From the NCBI GenBank assembly GCA_964036195.1, contig OZ038454.1, positions 22,740,315 to 22,804,314 of the forward strand: a stretch of DNA of 64,000 nucleotides, in the 5' to 3' direction. This DNA comes from Sphaerolaimus hirsutus (lineage: Eukaryota > Nematoda > Chromadorea > Monhysterida > Sphaerolaimidae). Position numbers and translations under genes: made by a program. The notes beneath the pieces are model-generated. The model made no database searches, was not told the DNA's origin, and saw nothing but the letters and a program-made list of their open reading frames with translations. Within the stretch, counting starts at the first letter, position 1. The number at the start of each line of letters is the position of its first letter. Of the stretch, positions 22,666 to 33,869 are shown in pieces.

Positions 22666-23389
22666 TATATTCTAAATACATTTGCCTTCATGGGAGTCTG
22701 CGATCAGAATGTTGTGTCCGTAAATATGGCATTTTAACACTAATCATACATGGCATTTTTCACAAAAAGTTCACGCAGCTTGATTCTTGTGATATGAGAA
22801 TGTGTTCACCTTATCTACATAAAAAAGTGAAATATTTATGTATTTATATACATGTAGGTATGCTATTACATGCTATGGTGTATAAAACGGGGAAAAAACA
22901 CAGGCACCGAAATATGTATTTTTGCAACACAATATTAATATTTTTGAATGCAGCAGATAGAACATGACTCCACGTTAACATACATTTGATTTACAGTTCA
23001 CCCATATCGGTACAAAGCAGTTTCAAATTGAAAAACATGTTCTATGTTATTAAAGTTCGGGGGTCACTTTACAGTTGTTGACAATTGGCTACTTACTAGG
23101 TAGGTATACATCGAACAAAATGCATTGAAAAATGAAATCAAAACACATTTCATTACAACGATTAATGGAGCCTTAATAGCATACCTAATCACAGGGGTAG
23201 GATCAAATTAACTGTACTATATACCGATATGATTGATAAAAAGTGAGCATGAGCAATATTAGTCAGTTTTCGAAAAATTATGTTTCTCTTCGAAATGAAA
23301 AGTGCTCGCTATCTCACATTTGAAAAGTGTGTTTTTTCAATGTATTCACTGTCGCCAAAGCCCTATAAAGCCGCTAAAACATGCACGAT

Positions 23390-23610
23390 AAGCGCAACTG
23401 AGTGTCCAGGAATTTTTTCGACCACTCCGAAATATTCGCGCACGCAATTTGATAATTCGCGACCGCATCAGAGCGGCGCCGAGGCCAGGCGTTTTTTGAA
23501 CCCGACAACCGCTGTCGCCGCCGGGCGGGCATTCATTCGGGCGGCCGGGCGGCGCGGCAGCGCATAATGATGTGCCGCCGCGCCGCGCCGCCCCGTTTCC
23601 AAGGTGGGGT
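23390..23610. promoter_or_regulatory. GC-rich island A in intron 5 (candidate regulatory element)
   Basis: CpG-rich, strongly unlike the AT-rich neighbourhood, with GCGGCGCCGAGGCC, TTCATTCGGGCGGCCGG and GCGCATAATGATG. No repeat-like ends and no consistent exon with matching phases. Regulatory role is inference. Confidence 0.35.
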
Positions 23611-23989
23611 TGAGTTGGTTATCGAGTTGGGTATTGGGATATTTATCGAGTATCGAGTGTTTTTGGGTGGCGAGAATTGATATTAATGCGTTTTAATAAT
23701 TTTTGGAGAATTATGAGAAATCGGAAGTCGACTTCGAAATCTCGGAAATATCGTATCGAATGAAAAATCCGATGTTGAAAGTCAACTTCAATACCTTTAT
23801 AGATTTCACAATCATATCCAATATCGAATATCTAACACTTTTTTACTGTCGAAATTTTCCAAAATGTCGAATGTGGACATCTCAACGCCATTCCACCAAC
23901 CCCACGCCATAACCAATGAAATGTGCAGATTTCAAACAGGAAACATGCAAAAAACGCATGCATTGCATTCGCTCCCATTAAAATCTCCC

Positions 23990-24260
23990 TTTCAAACGGT
24001 AAGTCACGCAAAATGGGCCGCAAAAACGCTTCCAAACGTTCCCATTTCCACCGCGATGCCTCAACCAGAAACATCTAGCTCCGCCCACTTTTCCGCCAAT
24101 GCAACAGGGCAATTCCACTGGCCAATGGCACTAGATAAGGAGGTAAACAAGCGCGCCGAGATGAGACCCGGGCCGCGGCATGTGATAGAGTTTTTTATGC
24201 GCCGCATAATGCCGGGTACCGGTTCGGTGCAGTGCGCCAGCTGTCCTCCAGGGGCAGCGG
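23990..24260. promoter_or_regulatory. Island B in intron 5 with forkhead-, GATA-, CCAAT- and Hox-like sites
   Basis: Within about 150 bases: TCCGCCCAC (GC box), GCCAATG (CCAAT), TAGATAAGG (GATA-like), GTAAACAA (forkhead-like), then TTTTTTATGCGCC (caudal/Hox-like). This cluster looks like an enhancer or an internal promoter. Confidence 0.4.
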
Positions 24261-24334
24261 CGGGAAAGTTTGAGATGGTATTATTAGGGAGAGGGACTAC
24301 AAGTACTGCTTAAGTTGGCTAGGTGTCACCCCAG

Positions 24335-24771
24335 GTGCCAATCCCAAGCCCTGTAAAGTGTAAAGTAAAGTGTCAAATGTAAAGTAAAGTGTCNNNNNNN
24401 NNNNNNNNNNNNNNNNNNNNNNNNNNNNNNNNNNNNNNNNNNNNNNNNNNNNNNNNNNNNNNNNNNNNNNNNNNNNNNNNNNNNNNNNNNNNNNNNNNNN
24501 NNNNNNNNNNNNNNNNNNNNNNNNNNNNNNNNNNNNNNNNNNNNNNNNNNNNNNNNNNNNNNNNNNNNNNNNNNNNNNNNNNNNNNNNNNNNNACCCTGA
24601 AAATGCCCTGTATGAATGTCAATTAACATGTCAAGTGTTAGAGTCAAGCAAAATGTTATGAAAAAAGTTGAAACAACCGGGAAAAGATATAAAAAGAGTA
24701 CATTTTACCAGGCATTTTACCTTTGACACTTTGCATGACATTTGACACTTTACAGGGTCTGGGTGTGGCCC
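24335..24771. mobile_element. CWG-flanked MITE of the introner family, in intron 5, interrupted by an assembly gap
   Basis: The left end is CAG|GTGCCAATCCCAAGCC and the right end CAGGGTCTGGGTGTGGCCC|CAG, so both flanks are CAG. The body has TAAAGTGTCA-type repeats. The N run hides its centre. Confidence 0.6.
24394..24593. other. Assembly gap (200 N)
   Basis: A run of exactly 200 N inside a palindromic repeat. The true length is probably unknown, and the inverted repeat is a likely cause of the gap. Confidence 0.99.
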
Positions 24772-25059
24772 CAGGGTAATAATAAGTGGGCTGAGGTGAG
24801 ATTTGCATTGGCAAAAATACTACATACATCTTGGAGTGCGACTGTTTGTGTTCAGACACGGCGATGACACTTTATAAAGTGCCCAAATGTATCACAGTAC
24901 ATCACAAACCATACAAAGTATGCATATGTGAAGCATGCTCCACTGAAATTAGCACAGCGTGTGATAAATAATTATGAATGGTGAAGCCTGTGGAGTATTT
25001 GACTGTGTCACGGAAGAATTCAAGAGGTGTAAATATTCACGGATTTCAGGCACAAACAG

Positions 25060-25201
25060 GGGGGCAGTCTCAGACCCTGTAAAATGCCCTGCAAAATAGC
25101 AAGGTATGTTTACCATTTTGCAGGGCATATTATATGACTTTTGACACTTTGCATGACATTTCACATTTTACAGGGCATTTTACAGGGTCTAGGACTGGCA
25201 C
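25060..25201. mobile_element. CWG-flanked MITE of the introner family
   Basis: Left end CAG|GGGGGCAGTCTCAGACC and right end GGGTCTAGGACTGGCAC|TAG, with mirrored TGCCCTG/CAGGGCA arms. The right flank has mutated from CAG to TAG. It lies in intron 5. Confidence 0.55.
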
Positions 25202-25229
25202 TAGATCCACTTCGGCAAGTCCACACATC

Positions 25230-25400
25230 AAGAACCCATTTTTTCGCCGCGAAAAGTGCCATTTTCCGGCAAAGTCGCGACAACCGACAAACAAAGCGGC
25301 GCGCGGGCTACCAGCGCTCGTTAGAAACGTAATAGAATTTCCACGCGAATGTCGACTGAAATTCACACGATTAATGCGGGGTTGAATTGCGCCTATACTA
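25230..25400. promoter_or_regulatory. GC-rich island C in intron 5
   Basis: GTCGCGACAACCGACAAAC, AGCGGCGCGCGGGC and CACACGATTAATGCGG. Non-repetitive within the window. Function unknown. Confidence 0.3.
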
Positions 25401-25482
25401 GTGATTTTCAGGTATGCACTCAATTTGTCAGCGGGCCGATTTGAGCACATGAATGCAGATGTTATGTGGCGCCCGCCGCTAA

Positions 25483-25963
25483 CGATGGCAAACCCTCTGG
25501 AAAAAAGTATTCAAATTTTTAAGTATTTTTTCAAAACGAATTTTCGAATTTCGAATTTTTACGAAAATAGTTTTCGAATTTTCGAATCTTTTTGATTACT
25601 TTTCGAATTTTCGAACCTTTTTTAGGAATTTTCGAATTTTTGCATCAAATCACGGAATTTTCGAATTTTTCTGGTGAATTTTAATACATTTTCATGTTTT
25701 ACAGCCTTCTGAGCTGTTACCACAGACATGTCTGCACATCTTTTGTTCTGTCGTTACAAATAAATTCATGTAGAACGAATGTTTGGAACAGCGTTTCTGC
25801 ATTTTTTATGCTTTTTCTTCCAAAATTTAGTAAACAATTCGAAAATTCGAAAAAGTTTTTCTAGAAAAATCGATTTGTAAGTGTTTTGTTTTCTAGGGGT
25901 GAAATAAAAATTCGAAAACTCTGATAAAATTCGAAAATGTTTTCGAATTTATGTTTGCCATCG
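25483..25963. mobile_element. Inverted-repeat element with TTCGAATTTTCGAA repeats
   Basis: CGATGGCAAACCCTC at the left and TTTGCCATCG at the right enclose many TTTTCGAATTT / AAATTCGAAAA units. Flanks show no clear duplication. Confidence 0.5.
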
Positions 25964-26204
25964 GTACCTGCCGCGCAGGTGGGAATATGTTTTGCGAGCC
26001 AAAAACAATTCTACGCGCATAATTTCGGGGTGAATAATTTCGGGTAAGGGTAATAAAATTGTAGTGGCGGACTGGCTGAAGTGTGGTTTGAAACATTGCT
26101 GAACAGGGACAGAAGTGTAAAATTTAGGCTAGAACACCTATGAATTTATGAATAATAATTCGGCTACGTAAATACGACTCATGTAAATACATGAACTAGT
26201 ATAA

Positions 26205-26569
26205 GGCCGCGTTTACAGCTTTTTTGTGACGACTCGACAGACAACTGAAGAAAATTTAAAAAGCCGAGTAAAAAGGTTCCATATTCATGAGAAAAAGTGA
26301 TCAACTATACTTTCCCATTGGAAAAATTGTGCCGTTGTGGCTTGTTGTCGCCGGCTGTCGGGTAACTGTCCGACAACGGCAAAAAAGTTCAAACATCTAT
26401 AACTTTTGAGCTACAAACGCGATTCTGCAATTTGACATGTAAATATATTCGCCTAGGTGGAATGTATGGTTGACAACTTTTTTCATGAATATGGAACCTT
26501 TTTACTCAACTTATTTAACTTTTTTGTGTTGTTCAGTCGTCACAGAAAAAAACCCGTGTAAACGCTACC
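26205..26569. mobile_element. Palindromic MITE, TAA target, GCGTTTACA ends
   Basis: TAA|GGCCGCGTTTACAGC to GTGTAAACGCTACC|TAA, with mirrored GACGACTC / GTCGTCAC and AACTTTTTTCAT motifs. 365 bp. Confidence 0.6.
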
Positions 26570-27198
26570 TAATACAAAGATACCTAGACACCCAACATCA
26601 AAAACATAACCACAAAGTTTTAAATGCCTGTGCTGTGCATGCTTAAATAAAACCACCCACAAAAATAAAGGTTACAAAAGACAAAAATAACTACATCCGA
26701 TAGGCCTATTTATTGCAGTTTCTATTCACGCTATCACTTGACCGTCTGACTAAAAGCGATTGAGTAAAACACCGCTGCACATAGCCGAATAGCTATGTTA
26801 CGTGATAAATGGCACATACACCACTAATTTTTCTGCTACACAAACAACAAATGAAGCATGCCCTGCAACTAGGTAGGGTAAGGCAAAGCCCTTTAAGCAA
26901 TAGCTCATGCAAAAGGTTAAATTAGGTAGGTTAAAAAGTGTAAATATCTAAAGGGAACGAGTTTTCAGTCAACTTCTATCAATTTATTTACCTTGTGTAA
27001 GCATGCAGTGCAGACACTAATTGGAAATTAGCAGTTTTCGATTACATTTTTTGCATGCATTGGTGCCCAATGCGCAAGTGTTGTGAAATCCAAAAGTTAT
27101 GATACAAAAGTTTGATGTGAATTGGCGTTCCATTTTGATTTGACGCGATGCAGATTTATTACAAGTGGGCATTACTGAACGGTATTCGGTCAGCCCAG

Positions 27199-27426
27199 GG
27201 GCCAGTTCCGCAAAATGAGAAGTGAAAAGTGAAATGGCAGAAGCGAAGTAAAAGCGCAAAGGCCAAGTGAACTGGCCAGTTAATTGAGACGGAAATTGGA
27301 AAAAGCGAAGGGAAATTACTTTTGCCTTTTATTTTTTTACTTCACTTTTGCCATTTCACTTCGCTTTGCGCTTTTACTTCGCCTTTGTTATTTCACTTCT
27401 CACTTCTCATTTTGCGGAACTGGCCC
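27199..27426. mobile_element. CWG-flanked palindromic MITE (same family)
   Basis: GGGCCAGTTCCGCAAAATG at the left and its inverse at the right, with outer triplets CAG and CTG. About 230 bp, in intron 5. Confidence 0.65.
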
Positions 27427-27524
27427 CTGGGCACCCAGCTCCGGCGCCACTTCAATGTTCCTAGAATGCTTAAATAGATCCAAAAAAAGCCAATATCGCA
27501 ACATTATGAAGCCTCGGTCAACTG

Positions 27525-27960
27525 AACCTGTCGCGCGGCGCCGCCGGCGCGTCACTTTCGCACACCGCTCAAAATAAACCCGTCAAAAGTCAACCTCACG
27601 CGCGCGTCACAAATCGCAATCACACCGAAATTGACACTGCGCCGCAGGCTGTGCAGCGCACTGCGCAGCGCACTGGAGCGGCCCAGCCGCGCGGCACAAA
27701 GACGCGCATCTGCCGCCGCGCGCCGCGCCAGTGATACATGAGCGCGGCGCGCGTTGGCATGGCGGCGCGGCGGCGCGGCGCCGCCCTGACCCCCGCCGCC
27801 GCGGCGAAAGCCCCTGATATTTCGTCTCGGACGGCGGGATCAAGTGCGGCCGATCGACTGCCGGTTTGGGTGGAACATGACGCGCATGTAAACGCCGAGG
27901 GGAAGCGACCCGCCGAGCGTGTGTTTACTAGCGATATTGCGAACGGAGGAGAAGGCTGAT
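27525..27960. promoter_or_regulatory. Largest GC-rich island (D) in intron 5
   Basis: About 430 bases of CpG-rich sequence with TGCAGCGCACTGCGCAGCGC and GGCGCGGCGGCGCGGCG, and a forkhead-like TGTTTAC near 27925. Open frames exist on both strands as a result of GC content. It could be a CpG-island promoter inside the intron. Confidence 0.4.
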
Positions 27961-28314
27961 ACGGAGGCTTTTGTGGCAGCGGCGGAAAATTGTGAGAATT
28001 TTTCGCGTTTAGAAGATTTGGTGCCATATTATTCAGCTCCGCAATTTCCAGGCCCAAATTAGTGGGCACTATATTCAGTTCTCCCATCTCAAACGGAAAA
28101 CATGCAAAAAAGTCCAAATTAAGTGTCAAGTGGGTGCAAACTGGCTGCGTTGCAGCTCACTCAAACACTTTTCAAGATTTCAACCCTCTAAAGTGACATA
28201 TTCAGAGGCTCCAGGGGCTGGCACCAGGTGCAAGTCTCCTGAGAAAAATGTGCCATAAAGTTGCATATAATCCTCACAAAGTGCACATTCCCCAGCAAGT
28301 ACCCAACCCATCCC

Positions 28315-28465
28315 AGTGTTGTGGGCGTGAGGCGGCCGGGCGGCGCGCATTTTCACGCCTTCTGCAGTCCGGCCGCTGCGACGCCGCTTCATTCTGTCGG
28401 CAATCACGACCCGATTTATGCAAATGCGCCAGTGGTTGCTGGCTGGGATCGGCGTCAACGAATTT
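28315..28465. promoter_or_regulatory. GC-rich island E in intron 5
   Basis: GGCGGCCGGGCGGCGCGC, CGGCCGCTGCGACGCC and an octamer-like ATGCAAAT near 28418. Weak coding-like frames on both strands, none with good splice phases. Confidence 0.3.
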
Positions 28466-28649
28466 AAGAGAAATGTCCGGGCTAATGTACGGCGCTGCGA
28501 ACAATATGCTGTGACAATTGGTGCCCAGCGCCAGCACTAAAATGAACAGTACCGCACAGCACACTGTTAACACACCATTATTGTAAAAATTACTGAACCC
28601 TACCCGTTAAAATTACTGAAACCTACTGAACCTGAAAATGTAAAATACT

Positions 28650-29048
28650 CTATATCGTTGAATAAGACCCCCTTTAAAACATTCCCCTTGAATCACGCCA
28701 CCCTATTTGCCAGGTGAAGGAAAAATAACTCCGCCTCTATAACCCCCATCTTGAGTAACTCTGGGTATTTGGGGACTTATTAACTCTTTTGGGTATTAAC
28801 TCTGGGATGTGTATCCACAATGTGTATTTGAATGATTACCTTTTTGTTGTTGTTGAACTGTTAAATACCTTGATTACATGTGTTCATTGAATGTATTCAT
28901 ACAATGAATGCAGTGCAAGTTTTCCTAGAAGTTATGAGGAAAAACAACTCCCCTCTTGAATGACACCCCCTTTGAATAACAGCCCCTCCAAAATTTCTGA
29001 CGAAAAAATAAGACTCCTGGGGTCTTATTCGAGTATATATTTATGGTA
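28650..29048. mobile_element. Probable MITE with AATAAGACCCC / GGGGTCTTATT ends
   Basis: GTTGAATAAGACCCCC at the left and GGGGTCTTATTCGAGTAT at the right, C-tract-bearing interior similar in layout to the CCGTATT family. The exact limits are not resolved. Confidence 0.4.
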
Positions 29049-29299
29049 CTTTTTCCTATCCATACTCAAATTATCCTATCCTATGCGTAAATTACTTTTT
29101 TCCAGTAAAAAGTAAAAGCGAGCACTTTGTCCCAATAAAAAGTAAAAGCGAGTACTTTGTCCCAAGAAAAAATAAAAGCGAGTACTTTTTCATAGATGCC
29201 CTTCACATGTAAAAAGTGATTTTTTGAGTCAGAATAAAGTTGACTGGAACGAAACGAGCACTTTTCAGCTATCAACATTCATCCACAAAACTTCCACCA

Positions 29300-29497
29300 T
29301 CCAGCAGCTATCCACGCACAGAGCGACGCAAACGCAGGTCTTCTATCTAACGAGATCCATGCAAATGCATGTGCACCGCGGCGGCGCAGATAATGAATCG
29401 CGTGCGCTGGATATCATGCTGAACACAAGCGCGGCTGTGTCGTGCAGCGTCGCTTTCCTGCCCATAATGAGCTGCCGCCGCGGCAGCCCTTCATTAG
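29300..29497. promoter_or_regulatory. GC-rich island F in intron 5, cut by a hAT-like insertion
   Basis: GCACCGCGGCGGCGCAG, CCCATAATGAGCTGCCGCCG and GCGGCAGCCCTTCATTAG. The element 29498-32028 inserted at its end; sequence resumes at 32038. Confidence 0.3.
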
Positions 29498-32028
29498 GAG
29501 AGAATTCCACTTTTCATCCCTTACGGTTGTCAAGCTCACGGTTTTCATGCTGGACCTGCCACTTTACTAGCTCAGTGTGACACTTTACTTGCTGCTCTAG
29601 TGTGCCACTTTTCATCCAAACTGTGTCACTTTACTTGCTGTAAGTATGCCACTTTTCAAGCCAAACTTGAGTATTTTGTGCTACTTTACTAGCTAATTAT
29701 GATGGTTTACATGCTAATTTAATGTGCCATTTTTCATCTAAAGTATGCTACCTATTTTACTTGCTGTAGTATTCCACTTTACCAGCCAAAGTTTTGCCAT
29801 CCAATTTATTTGTATAGGGCTTTTTCACATGTGGTAAGATGATACACACTTAATCCAAAACAGACATTTCTGTACCTGTATTTGTAGAATCTGCCATATA
29901 CTCAACGGACATGATACTCTGCCCTCGCACTCATTTACACTCCTGGAAAAATGTTTTTATCCTCCTGATCTGGAACAAAACAATTCAATGTCTCCCCTGC
30001 AAACGTGCGACCTGTGTCAGGATAGACATGGGATGAATTCTTGTAGATAAATGTGCCTTTATGCTTTTTTGTCGATTTTTAGGGTTCTGAGTGCCTAGCT
30101 ACTCGTTTGACAGCGATCCAAAGTCAAATTTACGGTTGAAAAAAGTCTTTATCCCTCATGCTAAAACGTTAAAACAAAGGAAAAAAACATGGTAAAACGA
30201 TGGAAAAGACTCGGATGTGATGTAAAAAAATGATGCACTGCTAAAATATTTATCACTTTGCCAATTTGTGTTAAAAATGGTATATACTCGGGGGACTTTA
30301 TGCCGTACATTTTTCGCGAGGAAACACTCCATCGGTGTGAATCGTCATTTTTTTAGTCGCTGTCCAACTCGTACTGGTGTGAAAAACAAAAGCGAAAATC
30401 TGCGTACCTAATGAAATGTTCGGCTGCGCTCGAACTCGTTCTGATGGAAAGTACGAAATTTTTCCTGAATGTCAAGGTCGTATAAGAAACGTTTAGCAGA
30501 ACAGTGTAAAAGAATGCGATAAGTTCCGCTGAAGATAATCAGAATATTTCTGGCTCCAGAAACGCGACATATTTACTTCAAAATAGTATGGTCGGACAGC
30601 ATACAAACGAATCCATTCTTTTCTAAATTTTTTTTGTGAAAGATGAGTCCTTAAACTTTTCAGTTTGACATAGATATTTGATTTTGAAAAAACCCGTACA
30701 TAAATATTATCTATTGGTAGAGTATCATGTCTGCCGAGTATACGCAGTGGACTTAATACTCTGCACTCACATTGATTTCGCATCATGTTCAAAATCGTCT
30801 GCCATTGGTTGGCAGACAAATATCGACCCGGCATGGTGCGTATTTTTGAATATATGAACAAAACGAAATGTTGGCACCGTGCCAGCTCACAACTGCGCGC
30901 ATTAAGCAAAATGTAAAATTGCATGAAAAAATCGCGGAAAGCACTCTGTTCACGGTTAACGATATATTGACTATATACACACAAGGGGGGCCATATTTTT
31001 ACTGTGGGGGGTTGACACAATTACCCACTATGTATGAGTTTCACCCCTCAGTGAACCATATTTAATGTTTGATTCACCATTGAACCAAAAAAATTAAAGG
31101 GATAAAGACATTTTTCCAGGAGTGTATGTCTCACGTTGGAAACGTGCCAATGGTGATAAAGCATGCGATTTTGGTATAAAGATGAAAAATCATTGTTGTG
31201 AATAAGTTAACGTTTAGCATTATAACAATGATTACTTTTTTCAACTTTTTATGAAAATCGCATGCGTAAAAAATCGTTGGCACACTTCCAGCGGGAACCA
31301 CGCGTGTAGGGTGCAAAGTAACTAGAGTATACCTGCAATTTGATGGAAAATTGATGAAATTTAAAACTGAAGTGATAGAAAATTAACAACATTTCAATTA
31401 ATTATTTGACATATTTGGCAAGAAAAATGATCCGTAAATTTTACATGGGAAAATAGTATCATACAATTACAAAAACCTGATTCACTGATTCACACTGAAC
31501 ACTGATTCACAAAGTGAAAAATGCTCAATATGCCAAGTTTTTAAGACACTCACCTGTTCCATTTTTGTCCATGTGATGCTTTTCATGGTGCCGCTCACTC
31601 AACTATGGCACTCGCTTTATCCACTTGAGTGTTTTACATAGTGCCGCGTTATAGTCGGTTGAAATCTTTGATTTCACCTCTGGTGCGCATGGAAATGCCG
31701 CATCTGGTACTTTTTTAACGTGTGCATTTGGAGCGTGGCAATATGATGCAAACAATTACTGTGGCTTGTAAACTGTGATACTTTGGCACGTAAACTGGTA
31801 TACTTTTGTATGAAAAGTGTCGTATTTTTTTGGCATGTCTAGGGCTTGAAAACTGTAATACTTTGGCACGTAAACTGGTATACTCTGGCATGACAAGCGT
31901 CACACTAATTGGGCAAGTAAAAACATGTCTAGGGCTTGACAACCGTATGTTTTGGCAAGTAAAATGAAGTGTTTTACATGTAAAACGTGAGCTTGACAAC
32001 CGTTTGGGATGAAAAATGGAACACACTC
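29498..32028. mobile_element. hAT-like element (CTTTTCATCCC ends) with nested insertions
   Basis: Left GAGAGAATTCCACTTTTCAT, right ATGAAAAATGGAACACACTC, flanked by CTTCATTAG on both sides (29489-29497, 32029-32037). Internal repeats are CACTTTACTTGCTG / CTTGACAACCGT and TTTGGCACGTAAACTG. A Tc1-like element lies within. Same family as 42031-47842. Confidence 0.7.
29938..31124. mobile_element. Tc1/mariner-like element, degenerate
   Basis: TA|CACTCCTGGAAAAATG to CATTTTTCCAGGAGTG|TA, 1187 bp. The host sequence on either side is continuous when compared with the related repeat at 53820-53870 (CGCACTCATTTATG), which confirms the insertion point. A 175-codon minus-strand frame (30493-31020) includes PGRYLSANQWQTILNMMRN, which resembles a helix-turn-helix N-terminus of such a transposase, but no intact catalytic domain is seen. 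Confidence 0.7.
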
Positions 32029-32589
32029 CTTCATTAGTGGCGAAATGTTTGAGGCAGAGTGGGTGTATAAAAATAATGCGGCTGAGAATAACGTTGACGT
32101 TGCGGCTTCGTTCACGTGGAATGCGGTAGATTTTTGATTGAGATATCACGTTTGTTCACTGGGGTATGTAGGTGGGTGTCTAGACGGGATGAGACATTGG
32201 CCTACATTTACGTGTTACAATTGGAATACTCGGCGGACCGCAAAGTATGCGTCCAAACTTACTTATGTCTTAGTCGATAACACTTGATGTGAGCATGATA
32301 CTTATGCACGCACTTTCACAAACGGACCTTTCAGTTGACCGGTTTGCAAACTAGTTGACGAAGCCACAATTTAGTTCACCTGACAGCAAGTTTACATCAT
32401 CTTTTACAAGCACACAGCTCATGAAAATATGCCACTTGACTTGGCAAACCGTAACAACCATCAACCAAGTAAATATCAAACTTGACTCCACATTCCGCGC
32501 ACAGCACTTCCCGAAAACTCCAACCAGTTCGCGAACAAAGGCGACAACAATATCCTCAGTCAACTGAGCACCAAATACCGTAGTCCGCC

Positions 32590-32725
32590 AGTAATAGGTC
32601 CGGCAACTGGCCGCCTCGCTCACGCGAAGGGAACGCACGCAATAAGCCCGTGTTTTCCCAAGGGAGCTGCGCCGCCCGCGCCGCGCGGCCGCGCGGCACA
32701 AAAAAATGTCGCCGCGGCTGCAGTG
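32590..32725. promoter_or_regulatory. GC-rich island G in intron 5
   Basis: CGCCCGCGCCGCGCGGCCGC and CTCGCTCACGCGAAGGGAACG. Non-repetitive; no coding evidence. Confidence 0.25.
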
Positions 32726-33462
32726 CACACTTCAGAGGCGTATTCAATTAAAGCTCATCTGTATGTGGGCAGAAATGACGTCACCTCGGAACGTTACTGA
32801 CTGAGGGAAAGCGGAAATGAATTTCCTGGTATCCTTGAGTGTAATGTAGATATTTATGTATCGGGGTATAAATACACATTTAAGATACCCCATGGCGTAG
32901 TTGTACACTTTTACTTACAGACATACAGACAGAAATGCAGTGCGGTGCGACACACGTACAAATTTCCGTGTCAAGTCTACACTTCGGAAATATTAATTAT
33001 ATAGACAAGGATTTTGGCCCATTCGAGATTCCGATTTGTCCATTTTCTCTGCTAACACTTTTTTAAATAACTCCACAAAAAAAAACAAGTGATATCAGAT
33101 AGAAAAAAACACAAAGCCATGCACAGCTGAAAAAAACCTTTGAACAAGTTGAACAAGTTGAAGGGCGGGGCCGCGCACACATGCGACACACGCGGCTACA
33201 ATGCACTCACAAATCTGCATGTGCAACGTTACTCAGATATCAGAATAATCCACAAAACAGTTTCTCTTTTACAAAAGACAATTTGTTTGAAAGTGACACA
33301 TTTGTCGGTAGCGAAAGATAAATATTTTCTCGCGAGCACATTTTTCATGCAAAACCGATTGCAGCTTCCTGTTTCTCAAATTGATTGTTTCCAGTTGTGA
33401 GTTTTGTATAGGATTGGTGTTACATGCGCCGAAAAGACACTAGCTTACCGTATTCCTTCTAA

Positions 33463-33861
33463 TGCTGCGATTACAGCTCGACGTAAAATTCGACCCAGCG
33501 TAAAATAGATTTTTGGGCGTAAAATTAATTACAGGTGAATGGATAAAGATACGATGTTGTAATTTCAGTCAAAGAAAGCGCATATGCACATGTTTCTTGT
33601 GTCGAAAGCTCATCAGTTTATTTAAATTGTACCAGAAGTTATGAACACAGCGTAAAATATTAAAAAATTGTGCCAAAAAACATAACTTCTGGTACAATTA
33701 AAATAAACTGATAAGCTTTCGACACAAGAAACATCTGCATATGCGCTTTCTTTGACTGAAATTACAACATCCTATCTTTATCCATTCACCTGTAATTAAT
33801 TTTACGCCCAAAAATCAATTTTACGCTGGGTCGAATTTTACGTCGAGCTGTAATCGCAGCA
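33463..33861. mobile_element. Harbinger-like palindromic MITE, TAA target
   Basis: Same family as 17518-17960 (TGCTGCGATTACAGCTCG ends). It splits another MITE whose start TA|CCGTATTCCTTC is at 33448 and which resumes as TAATAGAACG, so TAA is clearly the duplicated target. Confidence 0.75.
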
Positions 33862-33869
33862 TAATAGAA

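Noticed and set aside
24297..24661. Open frames spanning the N run
   Set aside because: They are an artefact of 200 unknown bases.
27620..28129. 169-codon minus-strand frame in the GC island
   Set aside because: Frames are open on both strands as a result of high GC; Arg/Ala/Cys-rich composition with no domain, no matching splice phases with the gene.
32351..32728. Candidate extra exon within intron 5 (minus strand, 125 codons)
   Set aside because: Composition changes mid-frame, and I could not find an acceptor/donor pair giving the phase 1 to phase 1 insertion needed between exons 5 and 6.
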